The position numbers and the translations under genes are program-made. The notes beneath the pieces were generated by a model. That model worked only from the letters and a program-made list of their open reading frames with translations. It was not told the DNA's origin and made no database searches. Shown here piece by piece: positions 53,256 to 64,000 of a DNA stretch of 64,000 bases (positions are counted from its first letter, which is position 1; the number at the start of each line of letters is the position of its first letter). Origin of the DNA: Brachypterus glaber (lineage: Eukaryota > Arthropoda > Insecta > Coleoptera > Kateretidae); NCBI GenBank assembly GCA_958510825.1, contig OY294049.1, positions 29,769,415 through 29,833,414 of the forward strand, written 5' to 3'.

Positions 53256-54864
53256 GGCAGACAGACAGATAGACGGACGGACGGACGGACGGACGGACGG
53301 ACGGACGGACGGACGGACGGACGGACAGAGACAGACAGACAGGGACAGACAGACAGAGACAGACAGAGACAGACAGAGACAGACAGAGACAGACAGAGAC
53401 AGACAGAGACAGACAGAGACAGACAGAGACAGACAGAGACAGACAGAGACAGACAGAGACAGACAGAGACAGACAGAGACAGACAGAGACAGACAGAGAC
53501 AGACAGAGACAGACAGAGACAGACAGAGACAGACAGAGACAGACAGAGACAGACAGAGACAGACAGAGACAGACAGAGACAGACAGAGACAGACAGAGAC
53601 AGACAGAGACAGACAGAGACAGACAGAGACAGACAGAGACAGACAGAGACAGACAGAGACAGACAGAGACAGACAGAGACAGACAGAGACAGACAGAGAC
53701 AGACAGAGACAGACAGAGACAGACAGAGACAGACAGAGACAGACAGATACAGACAGAGACAGACAGAGACAGACAGAGACAGACAGAGACAGACAGAGAC
53801 AGACAGAGACAGACAGAGACAGACAGAGACAGACAGAGACAGACAGAGACAGACAGAGACAGACAGAGACAGACAGAGACAGACAGAGACAGACAGAGAC
53901 AGACAGAGACAGACAGAGACAGACAGAGACAGACAGAGACAGACAGACAGAGACAGACAGAGACAGACAGAGACAGACAGACAGAGACAGACAGAGACAG
54001 ACAGAGACAGACAGAGACAGACAGAGACAGACAGAGACAGACAGACAGAGACAGACAGACAGAGACAGACAGACAGAGACAGACAGACAGAGACAGACAG
54101 ACAGAGACAGACAGACAGAGACAGACAGACAGAGACAGACAGACAGAGACAGACAGACAGAGACAGACAGACAGAGACAGACAGACAGAGACAGACAGAC
54201 AGAGACAGACAGACAGAGACAGACAGACAGAGACAGACAGACAGAGACAGACAGACAGAGACAGACAGACAGAGACAGACAGACAGAGACAGACAGACAG
54301 AGACAGACAGAGACAGACAGAGACAGACAGACAGAGACAGACAGACAGAGACAGACAGACAGAGACAGACAGACAGAGATAGACAGACAGAGACAGACAG
54401 ACAGAGACAGACAGACAGAGACAGACAGACAGAGACAGACAGACAGAGACAGACAGACAGAGACAGACAGACAGAGACAGACAGACAGAGACAGACAGAC
54501 AGAGACAGACAGACAGAGACAGACAGACAGAGACAGACAGACAGAGACAGACAGACAGAGACAGACAGACAGAGACAGACAGACAGAGACAGACAGACAG
54601 AGACAGACAGACAGAGACAGACAGACAGAGACAGACAGACAGAGACAGACAGACAGAGACAGACAGACAGAGACAGACAGACAGAGACAGACAGACAGAG
54701 ACAGACAGACAGAGACAGACAGACAGAGACAGACAGACAGAGACAGACAGACAGAGACAGACAGACAGAGACAGACAGACAGAGACAGACAGACAGAGAC
54801 AGACAGACAGAGACAGACAGACAGAGACAGACAGACAGAGACAGACAGACAGAGACAGACAGAC
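53205..54864. repeat. GACA-derived satellite: 4-, 10- and 14-bp tiers
   Basis: It begins with (GACA)n at 53209-53265, then (GACG)n to about 53325. A 10-bp unit AGAGACAGAC runs to about 54030, after which a 14-bp unit AGAGACAGACAGAC runs to the LTR element. A few 10/14 mixtures lie near 53940-54060 and 54305-54330. It lacks stop codons in several frames, which produces long spurious ORFs on both strands. Confidence 0.97.
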
Positions 54865-56005
54865 TGTAATAGGGTGCTGGTCCCAATTATAGCCAAAAAT
54901 ATTAATTATCTAAGGCATTAATTTAGAACCACACACTATTATTTGGAGGCGTATCAAATACAAATAGCTGTATAGTTGCTATTTGGGTAGCGTGCCACCA
55001 GTAATAATATTACATAATATTATCACAATATCATATATCATATGATAACAAATGTTAATATAATAATCTAATTACTATTTAATACTTATCTGACTTTCTT
55101 CGATGTTTCTTCGATGTCTTCATATATCACTAACTTTATATAGAAATGTGAAAGGTAAAAAAACTTCAAATATATTTTAAATTAATTAAAATATATCTTG
55201 CCAATAAAACAAAGGGATTAAACAACAATTAAAAGAATTTAATAAAAGAAAAATGAAAAGTTTAATACAAATAAAACAACAAAATATTTTAATTTGAAAT
55301 GAAAAAATTATGATTAAATAGCATCTTTACCCTTCAAATATTTCTATACTCGCGACTCTAAATTTTACTTTAAATTTTCACATATTACGTTAATTCTACA
55401 ACTTCCCTAAGACCCAACTTTACTAGACGACTACATATTTCCGAATCCCATTTTTGACCATAACTAAACACAGGCAAAACGTCCCTTCCCAAAGATGCTG
55501 ATATACCAGTCATAAAACTATAAACGAAAATATCTGAGGAGTTTTCTGCCAAAAAGTTATATTATTATAAAAATAATATTAATTGAAAAATTACTTTAAA
55601 TCACTGAAAATGAATTTAAATTTAATTAAGAGAAATGATTAAAAAAACTACTTCTACTTATTGATTGATATTGATTTTCATGACATTGCTTCGAAGTAGA
55701 AAAAACCATTTTTACAAACAATCCCTAACTATTGCCAGTATCTAAAACAACATCATTAAAGATATTCCCATATTTATTAATTAAGAAAACCGAATTAACC
55801 AATTAATTAGGCTAATAAAAATGTACACCCTTTTTATGTAAACGCCTCAATTACACAAAATGCAAGCTTCCCAAATACTAATAATATTAGCATCTGTAAA
55901 AATAAACAGCAAACCACCCGTTAAGAACAATGCTATGTCACGTTCAATAACCATACAAATAAAAATATAAATACTCAATATATAAAGGGTGACCACTCTG
56001 TTACA
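54865..56005 (-). repeat. 3' LTR of the Gag-macrodomain element
   Basis: TGTAATAGGG...CTGTTACA on the given strand. I saw three mismatches to the 5' LTR, near 55328, 55352 and 55869. Confidence 0.97.
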
Positions 56006-56008
56006 ATA

Positions 56009-56020
56009 CTCCCCCCTTTT
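56009..56020 (-). promoter_or_regulatory. Polypurine tract
   Basis: The complement of CTCCCCCCTTTT, i.e. AAAAGGGGGGAG, lies three bases from the 3' LTR. It is the expected plus-strand primer for reverse transcription. Confidence 0.85.
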
Positions 56021-59000
56021 AAAAAATCAGATTAATTTGAACAAAACTTTAAATTAATTGATTTAGATACTATTTATACAAAACAAAATGGCAATATAAA
56101 TCTTCTGAAATGGACATCATCTTCTTCTTTCTTCTATAATCTTCACTCCTAACTCCCATACTCGGACAATCCAATGCTAATTCTTCTTGAGACCTACTCA
56201 ATCAGTCTCTTATAATAAAAACCCATATTCAAATTAATGAACTACTTTAGAACCTACTCAATTCAATCCCAAGTAGCACAAAAATCTAAAGTGATTAATA
56301 TTATTCTTCTCTATTAGCATTACCATCATCTATGGAATGAATATGGAAAACAACCAAAACAAAAGAAAAAGAAACGGAACTGTAACAAAAAAAATTAATA
56401 CGTTCAAACTAAATTTTATTTCCCCAGTTTTCACGAGAAAACGGGAAAATATCAAGTGCCTGTCAAGAATCGGTGTATCAGTGTAACTTCAGTACAACTC
56501 CATAATAACTTCAAAATCCTAGAAAAACTTTTAACTTTACCCAACCTTTAAGGTAACTTCAGCAAGTGTAAAGTTTAACTACTAACTTCTTCTGATCACA
56601 TTGTCAGCACTTCCACAAGCTCCTGAAGTTTGGATACAACCAACAACCTTAACTTGACAAAAACTTCTCGTTATTCAAATATCTTTTCTCAACACAGAAT
56701 CATTATTGAAAAACCAAACCTAAAACTCATAAAAAACATTAGAAACAAAGCATTACTATTTATACCTAAAATTTAATTAATTCCTTAATAAACGCAAAAC
56801 TTTTCTCATAATAAAAAACACAAATGTATACACACAAAATACTAAGTTACTACCTGTAACGTTTACCTTAAGTTTCATTATTAATTTAAACTTAATTACA
56901 AACATTTGATTTCTTTATTTTAACTGTTTCATAAAACTCTATTCTAAACAAAACTTAAAACAAAACTTCAATAAACTTCAAAATATCGAATTCAAGTTCG
57001 TATTTGTGTTTGTGTTCGTGAGGTACCTCTTACTAAATATTACTAATGTACTAGTACTCTAATTAATTAATTAACTAATTAATCTTTAACACAACTATTC
57101 TTTATTCTCATATTTATTTACATATCTCTCAACTAGCATTCTTTGTGAATTTTACCTAAATAATTGTAACCGGTATTACGTAGATCTCACTTATTAAAAC
57201 ACTTTATGGTATTAAAGATAATTAAACATATTTTCATTAATAACAGAATTGTAAATTTTACCAAAAACATTACTTTTAACTTTTTTTTACTCAATAGAAA
57301 TAACAAAGTTGCTTAATTACGCAGCTACTCAACAAAATGATTACCAGGGTTATATTACTAAAATGATTTAAAATGTACATTGCTGCAAACATAAAAAAAA
57401 TTACCAAAATTCTACTTTAAAGTAACCATTCCTATTTGGTTATAATATAGATAAAAACTACGTTTTTTAAAAAAACTTTATACATTACGAAATAGTAACA
57501 AATAACTAGCACACAATTACGTGGATACGTAGTAACTGTTTTGTAACGAGATCGTTCTGCACTAAGTTACAAACATGTAACAAGATAGTAATTATTACCC
57601 TTATTTTTATTCCATATTGCAATTACAACGTAGCTATAGCGTTCCTGTAACTAGTCTTAATTTGTTTCAATTAGGATAATGATCACGTAACGATAACCAA
57701 AAATACTAGTTGGATTATTTATTCAATTCTTTATTGCCTAATTATTTTCCTATTCGTTTATTTATTATACTCAATATTTACTAATTTATTTACTAACTTA
57801 TTTATTTACTTATTTTACCTTACTTCTCTTATTTATGTACTCATATATGCATAGGTTTTTGTACCAATTCCTTTACTAATTATACCCAATATTTACTAAT
57901 TTATTTATCAAATTATTTTATTTCACTTATTTTACCTTATTTCTCTTATTTATGTACTCATAGGTTTATGTACCTATTCTTTTACTTATTATACCGGTAT
58001 ATACTTTTAAATTCAAAAAAATACTTCTATGGTATACCATACTAACACTTTTAGCTTCTGCTAAAAATTTCATTTCGACTGTATAATATAAAAAAAAATC
58101 TCATTTTAAAATTCCTAATTTGCTTAACTTTTGAAGCAAATGTATAAAAATATACCTATAAACTCAATAAAACCGCTTTTATAACTACTTAGACCTTTTT
58201 ATAATTCATTTCGAAATCTCTAAAAATTTTAAATACTTCCAAATATATTCCAATAAAACTAAATCAAATTATTACACTAATTAATCATTCCGACAAATTA
58301 ATAAATATATATTACGATATTTTCCACTCAAAACTTTTCAAAAGAAAACGTGTTTGTAACACTACAAATGATATAAGCTATACTTGATTAGTCCATATCT
58401 TATGGTTGTTAATCGGTTTAAAAATATAGCTACAATCTTTCATTTAGACTTCTAGGTTCAAATATTATTGCAAAATACTTTCATTGATAAAATAGTCTGT
58501 TTTAAACACAGGTTTCAGCTTCAAACCTTAAAAATTAAATCAATTCCTATTTTTCTAACTGAAATTTATGTAGATTACAAACTTTTCAAAAAACGTAATT
58601 ACTTAACTCATTATTACTTAAAAAAAAATAACTCGCTAACCCAAGAACTCATATACTAAAAATTTATTATAACCAAAGTAAACGTTTCTTATTGCGCTTC
58701 TTATTCTTATTACGTTACTGAAAAAATGTAATTTTATAAAAAAAACTCGTAAAACATAAAAAAATTAACAAAATTATGTGCAAAAGATAAATTTTAATTT
58801 CTATAATATTCATTTAGGCTTTTCTTAAAAAACTGAAAGTAATTTAACAACCAAAATTATCAAAACACTCAAAAATATTAAAAATAGTCAGTTATTGATA
58901 GCATCTTCAAAAAAAAAAAAACGACAACTTTTTTTAAAAACAAGAAATTACGCATTTTAATGCCCAAAACAAAACAAAATTTTGCATTAGCATTCATAGA

Positions 59001-60005
59001 CTTTTATTCAACCAATCATACGCACATTTATTCTCGGTGGCCACCTTAACATACAGACATAAAACATAACATATGCAATAATTAATACCTAACATTTGAG
59101 TACTATCGATAACTGCAAAATTAACTTCAAAAAACATTTATTTATTTTTTAAAAAAATAGGTCAAACTTTAAAAACTAATATTTTCTTGGAAAATATATT
59201 TAACTGTAACATATGCCAATTTTAAGCCTTTTTCTAACTAAATTTCTTCATAACTGCAAATATTAAAACTGTATTTCAAAACTACTCTCTGCACATAAAC
59301 TTTTAAAAACAAATTCAACATAATTATGTTTATTAAAATTAAAGAAAACTTCAGTGTCAAAAAAAAATATATTTAAAAAAAAAAACAAATGGCCTTTTTA
59401 TCTAAAAAAAATCTTAGCGAGTTGTCATGACAATTATACATAAAAATAGATCAGAAAATTAACTTTCAAAAATTATTCAATAATATTTACGCTAAACGTT
59501 AAAATAAGCTTTTTTAAGCTTAATGACGATAAAAACTATTTTTAACATGAAATTATGCTTTTCTCATTTGTAAAATATTAATACGTCTATTATCTTTCAT
59601 AATATATATATATATATTTATAATTTTCATTATACATTTTAAAAATACTTTACACAAAATATTGAATTAAAGGGTTTAAATGTACAAATTCTTGACCTGC
59701 ACAAAAAGGTTCACAGCACATGTTTTTACATGTTGTCAGTTAGGGCCTAAAATTAGTGACGCTTAGGATTTTGGGGTGAAAAAAAAAACGTAAATACTGG
59801 TTTGTATAAACAAAACTTTAAAATAAAGACAACAAATTCAAACAAATAATATTTTCGAAAATAACAAGGAAAAAACATATTTTCATAAATTTTCTGATCT
59901 TTTTTACTTAGAAAAATATCGTAATAATACAAAACTACGTTTCTACTCATATACAAAAACTTCGGTCTAGTTATTATAATTAAATTTCACCTTTTAAAAC
60001 AACAG
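56021..60005 (-). other. About 4 kb AT-rich internal region without pol
   Basis: No frame longer than about 70 codons, and no RT, RNase H or integrase motif on either strand. Parts are built from TTTATTTATTTACTTATTTA-like phrases (57730-57990). A short TATATATA tract lies near 59610. It sits where pol would be, so it is either a replaced segment or pol decayed beyond recognition. The latter fits poorly with the near-identical LTRs. Confidence 0.75.
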
Positions 60006-60206
60006 TTAGTACCTAATATAATGTTCATCTCTACCTGAAAATGTACCGCTAACTTCCGGATTTTGCGTAATTATATGTGATTCCTTTTCGGTATTAGTCC
60101 CATAATAATCCGACTCAAAATGTACTTGTTGGCTATTTAAATTACTATAAACTGATAATCTTGCTTTTAGCGGATATGAGAAAATCGTAATATTAACATC
60201 AACGTT
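60006..60206 (-). CDS. +1-frame continuation of the Gag-macrodomain ORF
   Basis: Starting one base past the zero-frame register at TTT-AAA-C (60210-60204), the minus strand stays open for 66 codons to a TAA at 60008-60006. The first residues read NVDVNITIFSYPL, which resembles the last beta-strand expected at the end of an OARD1-type macrodomain. The rest (YSNLNSQQVHFESDYYG, then SGTFSGRDEHYIRY) matches nothing I know. It has no ATG at its head and abuts the upstream stop, so it is either a single-base deletion in this copy or a +1 frameshift product. Confidence 0.55.
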   Translation of the reverse strand, partial: NVDVNITIFSYPLKARLSVYSNLNSQQVHFESDYYGTNTEKESHIITQNPEVSGTFSGRDEHYIRY

Positions 60207-61506
60207 TAAAAATATAACAAATCATTTCCTTTACTTTAACCCAATTAAGCTGATCCAAACCACATCCTATTCTTGGCAAACCCAAATATTTAACATTGTT
60301 TTTAATTACGTGATTTCTTAGTTCTAAAAGTGTCTTCCACAAAATTTCATATGTCGGCTTTTCGTATGAATACTTTTTCGTTACCAAATAATAAATAAAC
60401 CTATCATTATCCTTCAAAACTGCCAAACCGCCTGTACGAACTTTTTGATTTTTTAATTGATCTAATTTACCAAATTTTGACTTAAATTGAGTTGCAATTC
60501 CTTTATTCATAGCTAAATCTTCTGATACACAGTGAGCGAGAGAAACATTTTCCGGGCACAAAAATATGTCTTGGTACTTTTCCTTAATTCTATAATCGTC
60601 CGCTTTGAAATTAATTGATTTAAAATATTCGTAATTATCCTGATCTCTAATTTTGGTACCCTTTATGGTATTATCATATATAAAATTGTAAAAACCCAAA
60701 TTTCCTACCGGATTGTGCCTTTGAAATTTCCGCCTATCATAAAAATTATTGTACCTATTGCGTGTTTGATTATACCTAGGTTTAAAATTATAATTACTAT
60801 TAATATTAAAACCGTTTCTATCATTATTACTATTATTACCGCAAAATTCATTATTATTATTATAATTTATTTCATTTTGTAAAACAGATATTTTGAGATT
60901 ATCCTGAAATTCTATAAATTGATCGTGAAAAGTTTGTTTAATTAATCTAGTTCTAATTTCTAGTATATTCTCCCCAGCTTGCAATGCTTCATCGACGCTA
61001 AAAAATTTACCGCTACTAAGTATTTCATTAGCTAAAACTGTGTCTATACCTTCAAAAAACTGATCTAAGATAAGACGATTATAAACTACTTCATCATTGG
61101 GACACGATTTACCAGAAAACATTTTATTTGCCAATATTTTTAAACGAATTACAAAATTTGCTAATGGTTCATCATTTAAACGTATACAAGTGGACAGTTC
61201 ATTTTTAATATCAAAAAAATTAACCTTTTTCGTATAAATTCTACTAAAAAACTGTTTTAAATCTACCAAATTAGTGGGGCGTTCATTTTCTCGTAAAGCG
61301 TGAAAATAAACTAATGCCTGACCTCTTAATTTCAAAATAATTAAATCTATTGTTTCTTGCTCTGTCAAACTATTATTTTTAGCAACAATATCTACGGCAG
61401 TAAAAAATAATGAAAAATCGGGACCACCTGAAAAATTTTCTACTAAGTCAAAGGAAAAATTGCTCTTTTTCACTTGAGTCATCTTTTTGCAACATTCGCA
61501 ACACAT
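60199..61506 (-). CDS. Gag fused to a TARG1/OARD1-type macrodomain
   Basis: 435 codons, ATG at 61506, about 290 bases after the 5' LTR. The N terminus is Cys-rich (MCCECCKKM). Residues about 18-200 are a Ty3-type Gag capsid region (FSFDLVENFSGGPDFSLFFT, LRGQALVYF, FFEGID). Residues 213-265 are Asn/Arg/Tyr-rich and have no CCHC knuckle. Residues about 308-435 are a macrodomain: VSLAHCVSEDLAMNKGIATQ, FKSKFG, FIYYLVTKK, KPTYE, LGLPRIGCGLDQLNW. In the TARG1 family a Lys in the TKK turn and an Asp in GCGLD carry out ADP-ribosyl-ester hydrolysis; both are present (K377, D418). The ADP-ribose-binding loops (KGIA, PRIGCG) are kept. The zero frame stops one strand short of the domain end. Predicted: particle protein with ADP-ribose binding or removal activity. 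Confidence 0.88.
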   Translation of the reverse strand: MCCECCKKMTQVKKSNFSFDLVENFSGGPDFSLFFTAVDIVAKNNSLTEQETIDLIILKLRGQALVYFHALRENERPTNLVDLKQFFSRIYTKKVNFFDIKNELSTCIRLNDEPLANFVIRLKILANKMFSGKSCPNDEVVYNRLILDQFFEGIDTVLANEILSSGKFFSVDEALQAGENILEIRTRLIKQTFHDQFIEFQDNLKISVLQNEINYNNNNEFCGNNSNNDRNGFNINSNYNFKPRYNQTRNRYNNFYDRRKFQRHNPVGNLGFYNFIYDNTIKGTKIRDQDNYEYFKSINFKADDYRIKEKYQDIFLCPENVSLAHCVSEDLAMNKGIATQFKSKFGKLDQLKNQKVRTGGLAVLKDNDRFIYYLVTKKYSYEKPTYEILWKTLLELRNHVIKNNVKYLGLPRIGCGLDQLNWVKVKEMICYIFKR

Positions 61507-61776
61507 TTTGTTATAAAATAATTAAATAAATTTACCTTGGGGAAAAACAAATATCTATAGTCTAAAACAAAAATTAAAAATGACCGCAAGGAAATGGCTA
61601 AAAAACTTAACTTTAAAACCCACACAAAAAAACACTTATACCTGTTCGTACTTTTACGTAAAACTAACGAATCGGTTACCAAAAAAACAGAAATATGTGA
61701 AAACTGAAAATTCCTCATTAAAACGCAAAAAAAACTATAAAAACGTAAAAAAAATAAAACCCAGCGTTATTTAACG

Positions 61777-61794
61777 CGTTTCCGCTGTCCACCA
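61777..61794 (-). promoter_or_regulatory. Primer binding site-like sequence
   Basis: Read on the minus strand, it is TGGTGGACAGCGGAAACG, 3 bases after the 5' LTR. It begins with TGG as required to pair with a tRNA CCA end. The tRNA was not identified. Confidence 0.6.
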
Positions 61795-61797
61795 ATT

Positions 61798-62938
61798 TGT
61801 AATAGGGTGCTGGTCCCAATTATAGCCAAAAATATTAATTATCTAAGGCATTAATTTAGAACCACACACTATTATTTGGAGGCGTATCAAATACAAATAG
61901 CTGTATAGTTGCTATTTGGGTAGCGTGCCACCAGTAATAATATTACATAATATTATCACAATATCATATATCATATGATAACAAATGTTAATATAATAAT
62001 CTAATTACTATTTAATACTTATCTGACTTTCTTCGATGTTTCTTCGATGTCTTCATATATCACTAACTTTATATAGAAATGTGAAAGGTAAAAAAACTTC
62101 AAATATATTTTAAATTAATTAAAATATATCTTGCCAATAAAACAAAGGGATTAAACAACAATTAAAAGAATTTAATAAAAGAAAAATGAAAAGTTTAATA
62201 CAAATAAAACAACAAAATATTTTAATTTGAAATGAAAAAATTATGATTAAATAGCATCTTTACCCTTCAGATATTTCTATACTCGGGACTCTAAATTTTA
62301 CTTTAAATTTTCACATATTACGTTAATTCTACAACTTCCCTAAGACCCAACTTTACTAGACGACTACATATTTCCGAATCCCATTTTTGACCATAACTAA
62401 ACACAGGCAAAACGTCCCTTCCCAAAGATGCTGATATACCAGTCATAAAACTATAAACGAAAATATCTGAGGAGTTTTCTGCCAAAAAGTTATATTATTA
62501 TAAAAATAATATTAATTGAAAAATTACTTTAAATCACTGAAAATGAATTTAAATTTAATTAAGAGAAATGATTAAAAAAACTACTTCTACTTATTGATTG
62601 ATATTGATTTTCATGACATTGCTTCGAAGTAGAAAAAACCATTTTTACAAACAATCCCTAACTATTGCCAGTATCTAAAACAACATCATTAAAGATATTC
62701 CCATATTTATTAATTAAGAAAACCGAATTAACCAATTAATTAGGCTAATAAAAATGTACACCCTTTTTATGTAAACGCCTCAATTACACAAAATGCAAGC
62801 TTTCCAAATACTAATAATATTAGCATCTGTAAAAATAAACAGCAAACCACCCGTTAAGAACAATGCTATGTCACGTTCAATAACCATACAAATAAAAATA
62901 TAAATACTCAATATATAAAGGGTGACCACTCTGTTACA
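61798..62938 (-). repeat. 5' LTR of the Gag-macrodomain element
   Basis: 1141 bases, the same length as the 3' LTR. It should hold the promoter of the minus-strand transcript. Confidence 0.97.
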
Positions 62939-64000
62939 AGACAGAGACAGACAGACAGAGACAGACAGACAGAGACAGACAGACAGAGACAGACAGACAG
63001 AGACAGACAGACAGAGACAGACAGACAGAGACAGACAGACAGAGACAGACAGACAGAGACAGACAGACAGAGACAGACAGACAGAGACAGACAGACAGAG
63101 ACAGACAGACAGAGACAGACAGACAGAGACAGACAGACAGAGACAGACAGACAGAGACAGACAGACAGAGACAGACAGACAGAGACAGACAGACAGAGAC
63201 AGACAGACAGAGACAGACAGACAGAGACAGACAGACAGAGACAGACAGACAGAGACAGACAGACAGAGACAGACAGACAGAGACAGACAGACAGAGACAG
63301 ACAGACAGAGACAGACAGACAGAGCAGACAGACAGAGCAGACAGACAGAGACAGACAGACAGAGACAGACAGACAGAGACAGACAGACAGAGACAGACAG
63401 ACAGAGACAGACAGACAGAGACAGACAGACAGAGACAGACAGACAGAGACAGACAGACAGAGACAGACAGACAGAGACAGACAGACAGAGACAGACAGAC
63501 AGAGACAGACAGACAGAGACAGACAGACAGAGACAGACAGACAGAGACAGACAGACAGAGACAGACAGACAGAGACAGACAGACAGAGACAGACAGACAG
63601 AGACAGACAGACAGAGACAGACAGACAGAGACAGACAGACAGAGACAGACAGACAGAGACAGACAGACAGAGACAGACAGACAGAGACAGACAGACAGAG
63701 ACAGACAGACAGAGACAGACAGACAGAGACAGACAGACAGAGACAGACAGACAGAGACAGACAGACAGAGACAGACAGACAGAGACAGACAGACAGAGAC
63801 AGACAGACAGAGACAGACAGACAGAGACAGACAGACAGAGACAGACAGACAGAGACAGACAGACAGAGACAGACAGACAGAGACAGACAGACAGAGACAG
63901 ACAGACAGAGACAGACAGACAGAGACAGACAGACAGAGACAGACAGACAGAGACAGACAGACAGAGACAGACAGACAGAGACAGACAGACAGAGACAGAC
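62939..64000. repeat. 14-bp GACA-derived satellite, continuing past the window
   Basis: AGAGACAGACAGAC units, nearly perfect, with two single-base losses near 63325-63345. It is the same array as 54035-54864, split by the LTR element. Confidence 0.97.

Larger units (their letters stand above)
54865..62938 (-). mobile_element. LTR retrotransposon encoding a Gag-macrodomain fusion, no pol
   Basis: 1141-bp LTRs (54865-56005, 61798-62938), TG...CA ends and a 4-bp AGAC duplication (54861-54864, 62939-62942). On the minus strand a PBS-like TGG site lies 3 bases after the 5' LTR, and a purine tract (AAAAGGGGGGAG) precedes the 3' LTR. The single long ORF (61506-60199) is Gag fused to an OARD1/TARG1-type macrodomain. 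There is no protease, RT, RNase H or integrase; about 4 kb of AT-rich sequence occupies that space. The 4-bp duplication and Gag type point to Ty3-group machinery in trans. The LTRs differ at about three positions, so the insertion is very young. Confidence 0.93.

Noticed and set aside
53135..54921. Three very long open frames (about 570-580 codons) on both strands
   Set aside because: They are translations of GACA-derived simple repeats that lack stop codons. Ser/Val/Cys/Leu and Asp/Arg/Gln/Thr periodic peptides are expected from the DNA alone.
56021..60005. A decayed pol in the Gag-macrodomain element
   Set aside because: No RT, RNase H or integrase motif in any frame by eye. With LTRs this similar, decay beyond recognition after insertion is implausible, though an older loss in the family is possible.
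61479..61718. 79-codon minus-strand frame in the leader of the Gag-macrodomain element
   Set aside because: It overlaps the Gag start in another frame, has no domain and AT-biased hydrophobic composition, and is probably chance.
35538..64000. Remaining ATP9 exons (TM7-10)
   Set aside because: I looked for the segment after TMFP (FSLVLDxD-like) and did not find it with splice sites. It may lie beyond the window, or be too short and AT-rich to see by eye.

Overview
The window is AT-rich eukaryotic DNA, almost certainly from an insect or other arthropod. It has GT-AG introns, dense transposons of arthropod type (R1-like LINE, Penelope-like, BEL/Pao, Ty3, Tc1/mariner, many MITEs) and no bacterial gene organisation. 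A 200-base run of N (20175-20374) is an assembly gap.

The only host gene I can support is a class-2 P4-ATPase of the ATP9A/ATP9B (yeast Neo1) type on the + strand. Seven internal exons (7109-7211, 8234-8441, 8628-8850, 9379-9975, 10037-10286, 11120-11328, 35178-35537) join in phase. Together they carry the phosphorylation, nucleotide-binding and hinge motifs intact. Upstream exons lie left of the window and the C-terminal membrane exons were not found. The intron 11329-35177 is about 23.8 kb of nested transposons.

Layout: 1-3692 two pieces of R1-like LINE; 3.7-7.1 kb satellites, MITEs and a BEL RT scrap; 7.1-11.3 kb six ATP9 exons with small DNA elements between them; 11.3-35.2 kb giant intron (foldback elements, a head-to-head Penelope-like pair, a hAT-type MITE with an 8-bp duplication, a C2H2-finger ORF remnant, and an 8.6-kb Ty3 element holding a Tc1/mariner element); 35.2-35.5 kb ATP9 exon; 36.7-42.8 kb BEL/Pao element with near-identical LTRs and an internal pol deletion; 44-45.9 kb tandem 0.8-kb units; 45.9-48.7 kb decayed LINE; 48.7-51.1 kb truncated second BEL; 51.9-52.6 kb 99-bp minisatellite; 53.2-64 kb CAGA-type satellite split by an 8.07-kb LTR element.

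The most interesting object is that last LTR element (54865-62938, minus strand). It has 1141-bp LTRs differing at about three positions, a 4-bp AGAC duplication that restores the satellite phase exactly, a PBS-like site and a polypurine tract. It has no recognisable pol. Its single long ORF joins a Gag capsid-like region and an Asn-rich linker to a macrodomain of the OARD1/TARG1 type, with both family catalytic residues (Lys and Asp) present. The domain's last strand continues in the +1 frame just past the stop. This looks like a non-autonomous retrotransposon that captured an ADP-ribose hydrolase domain and placed it where Gag zinc knuckles usually sit.
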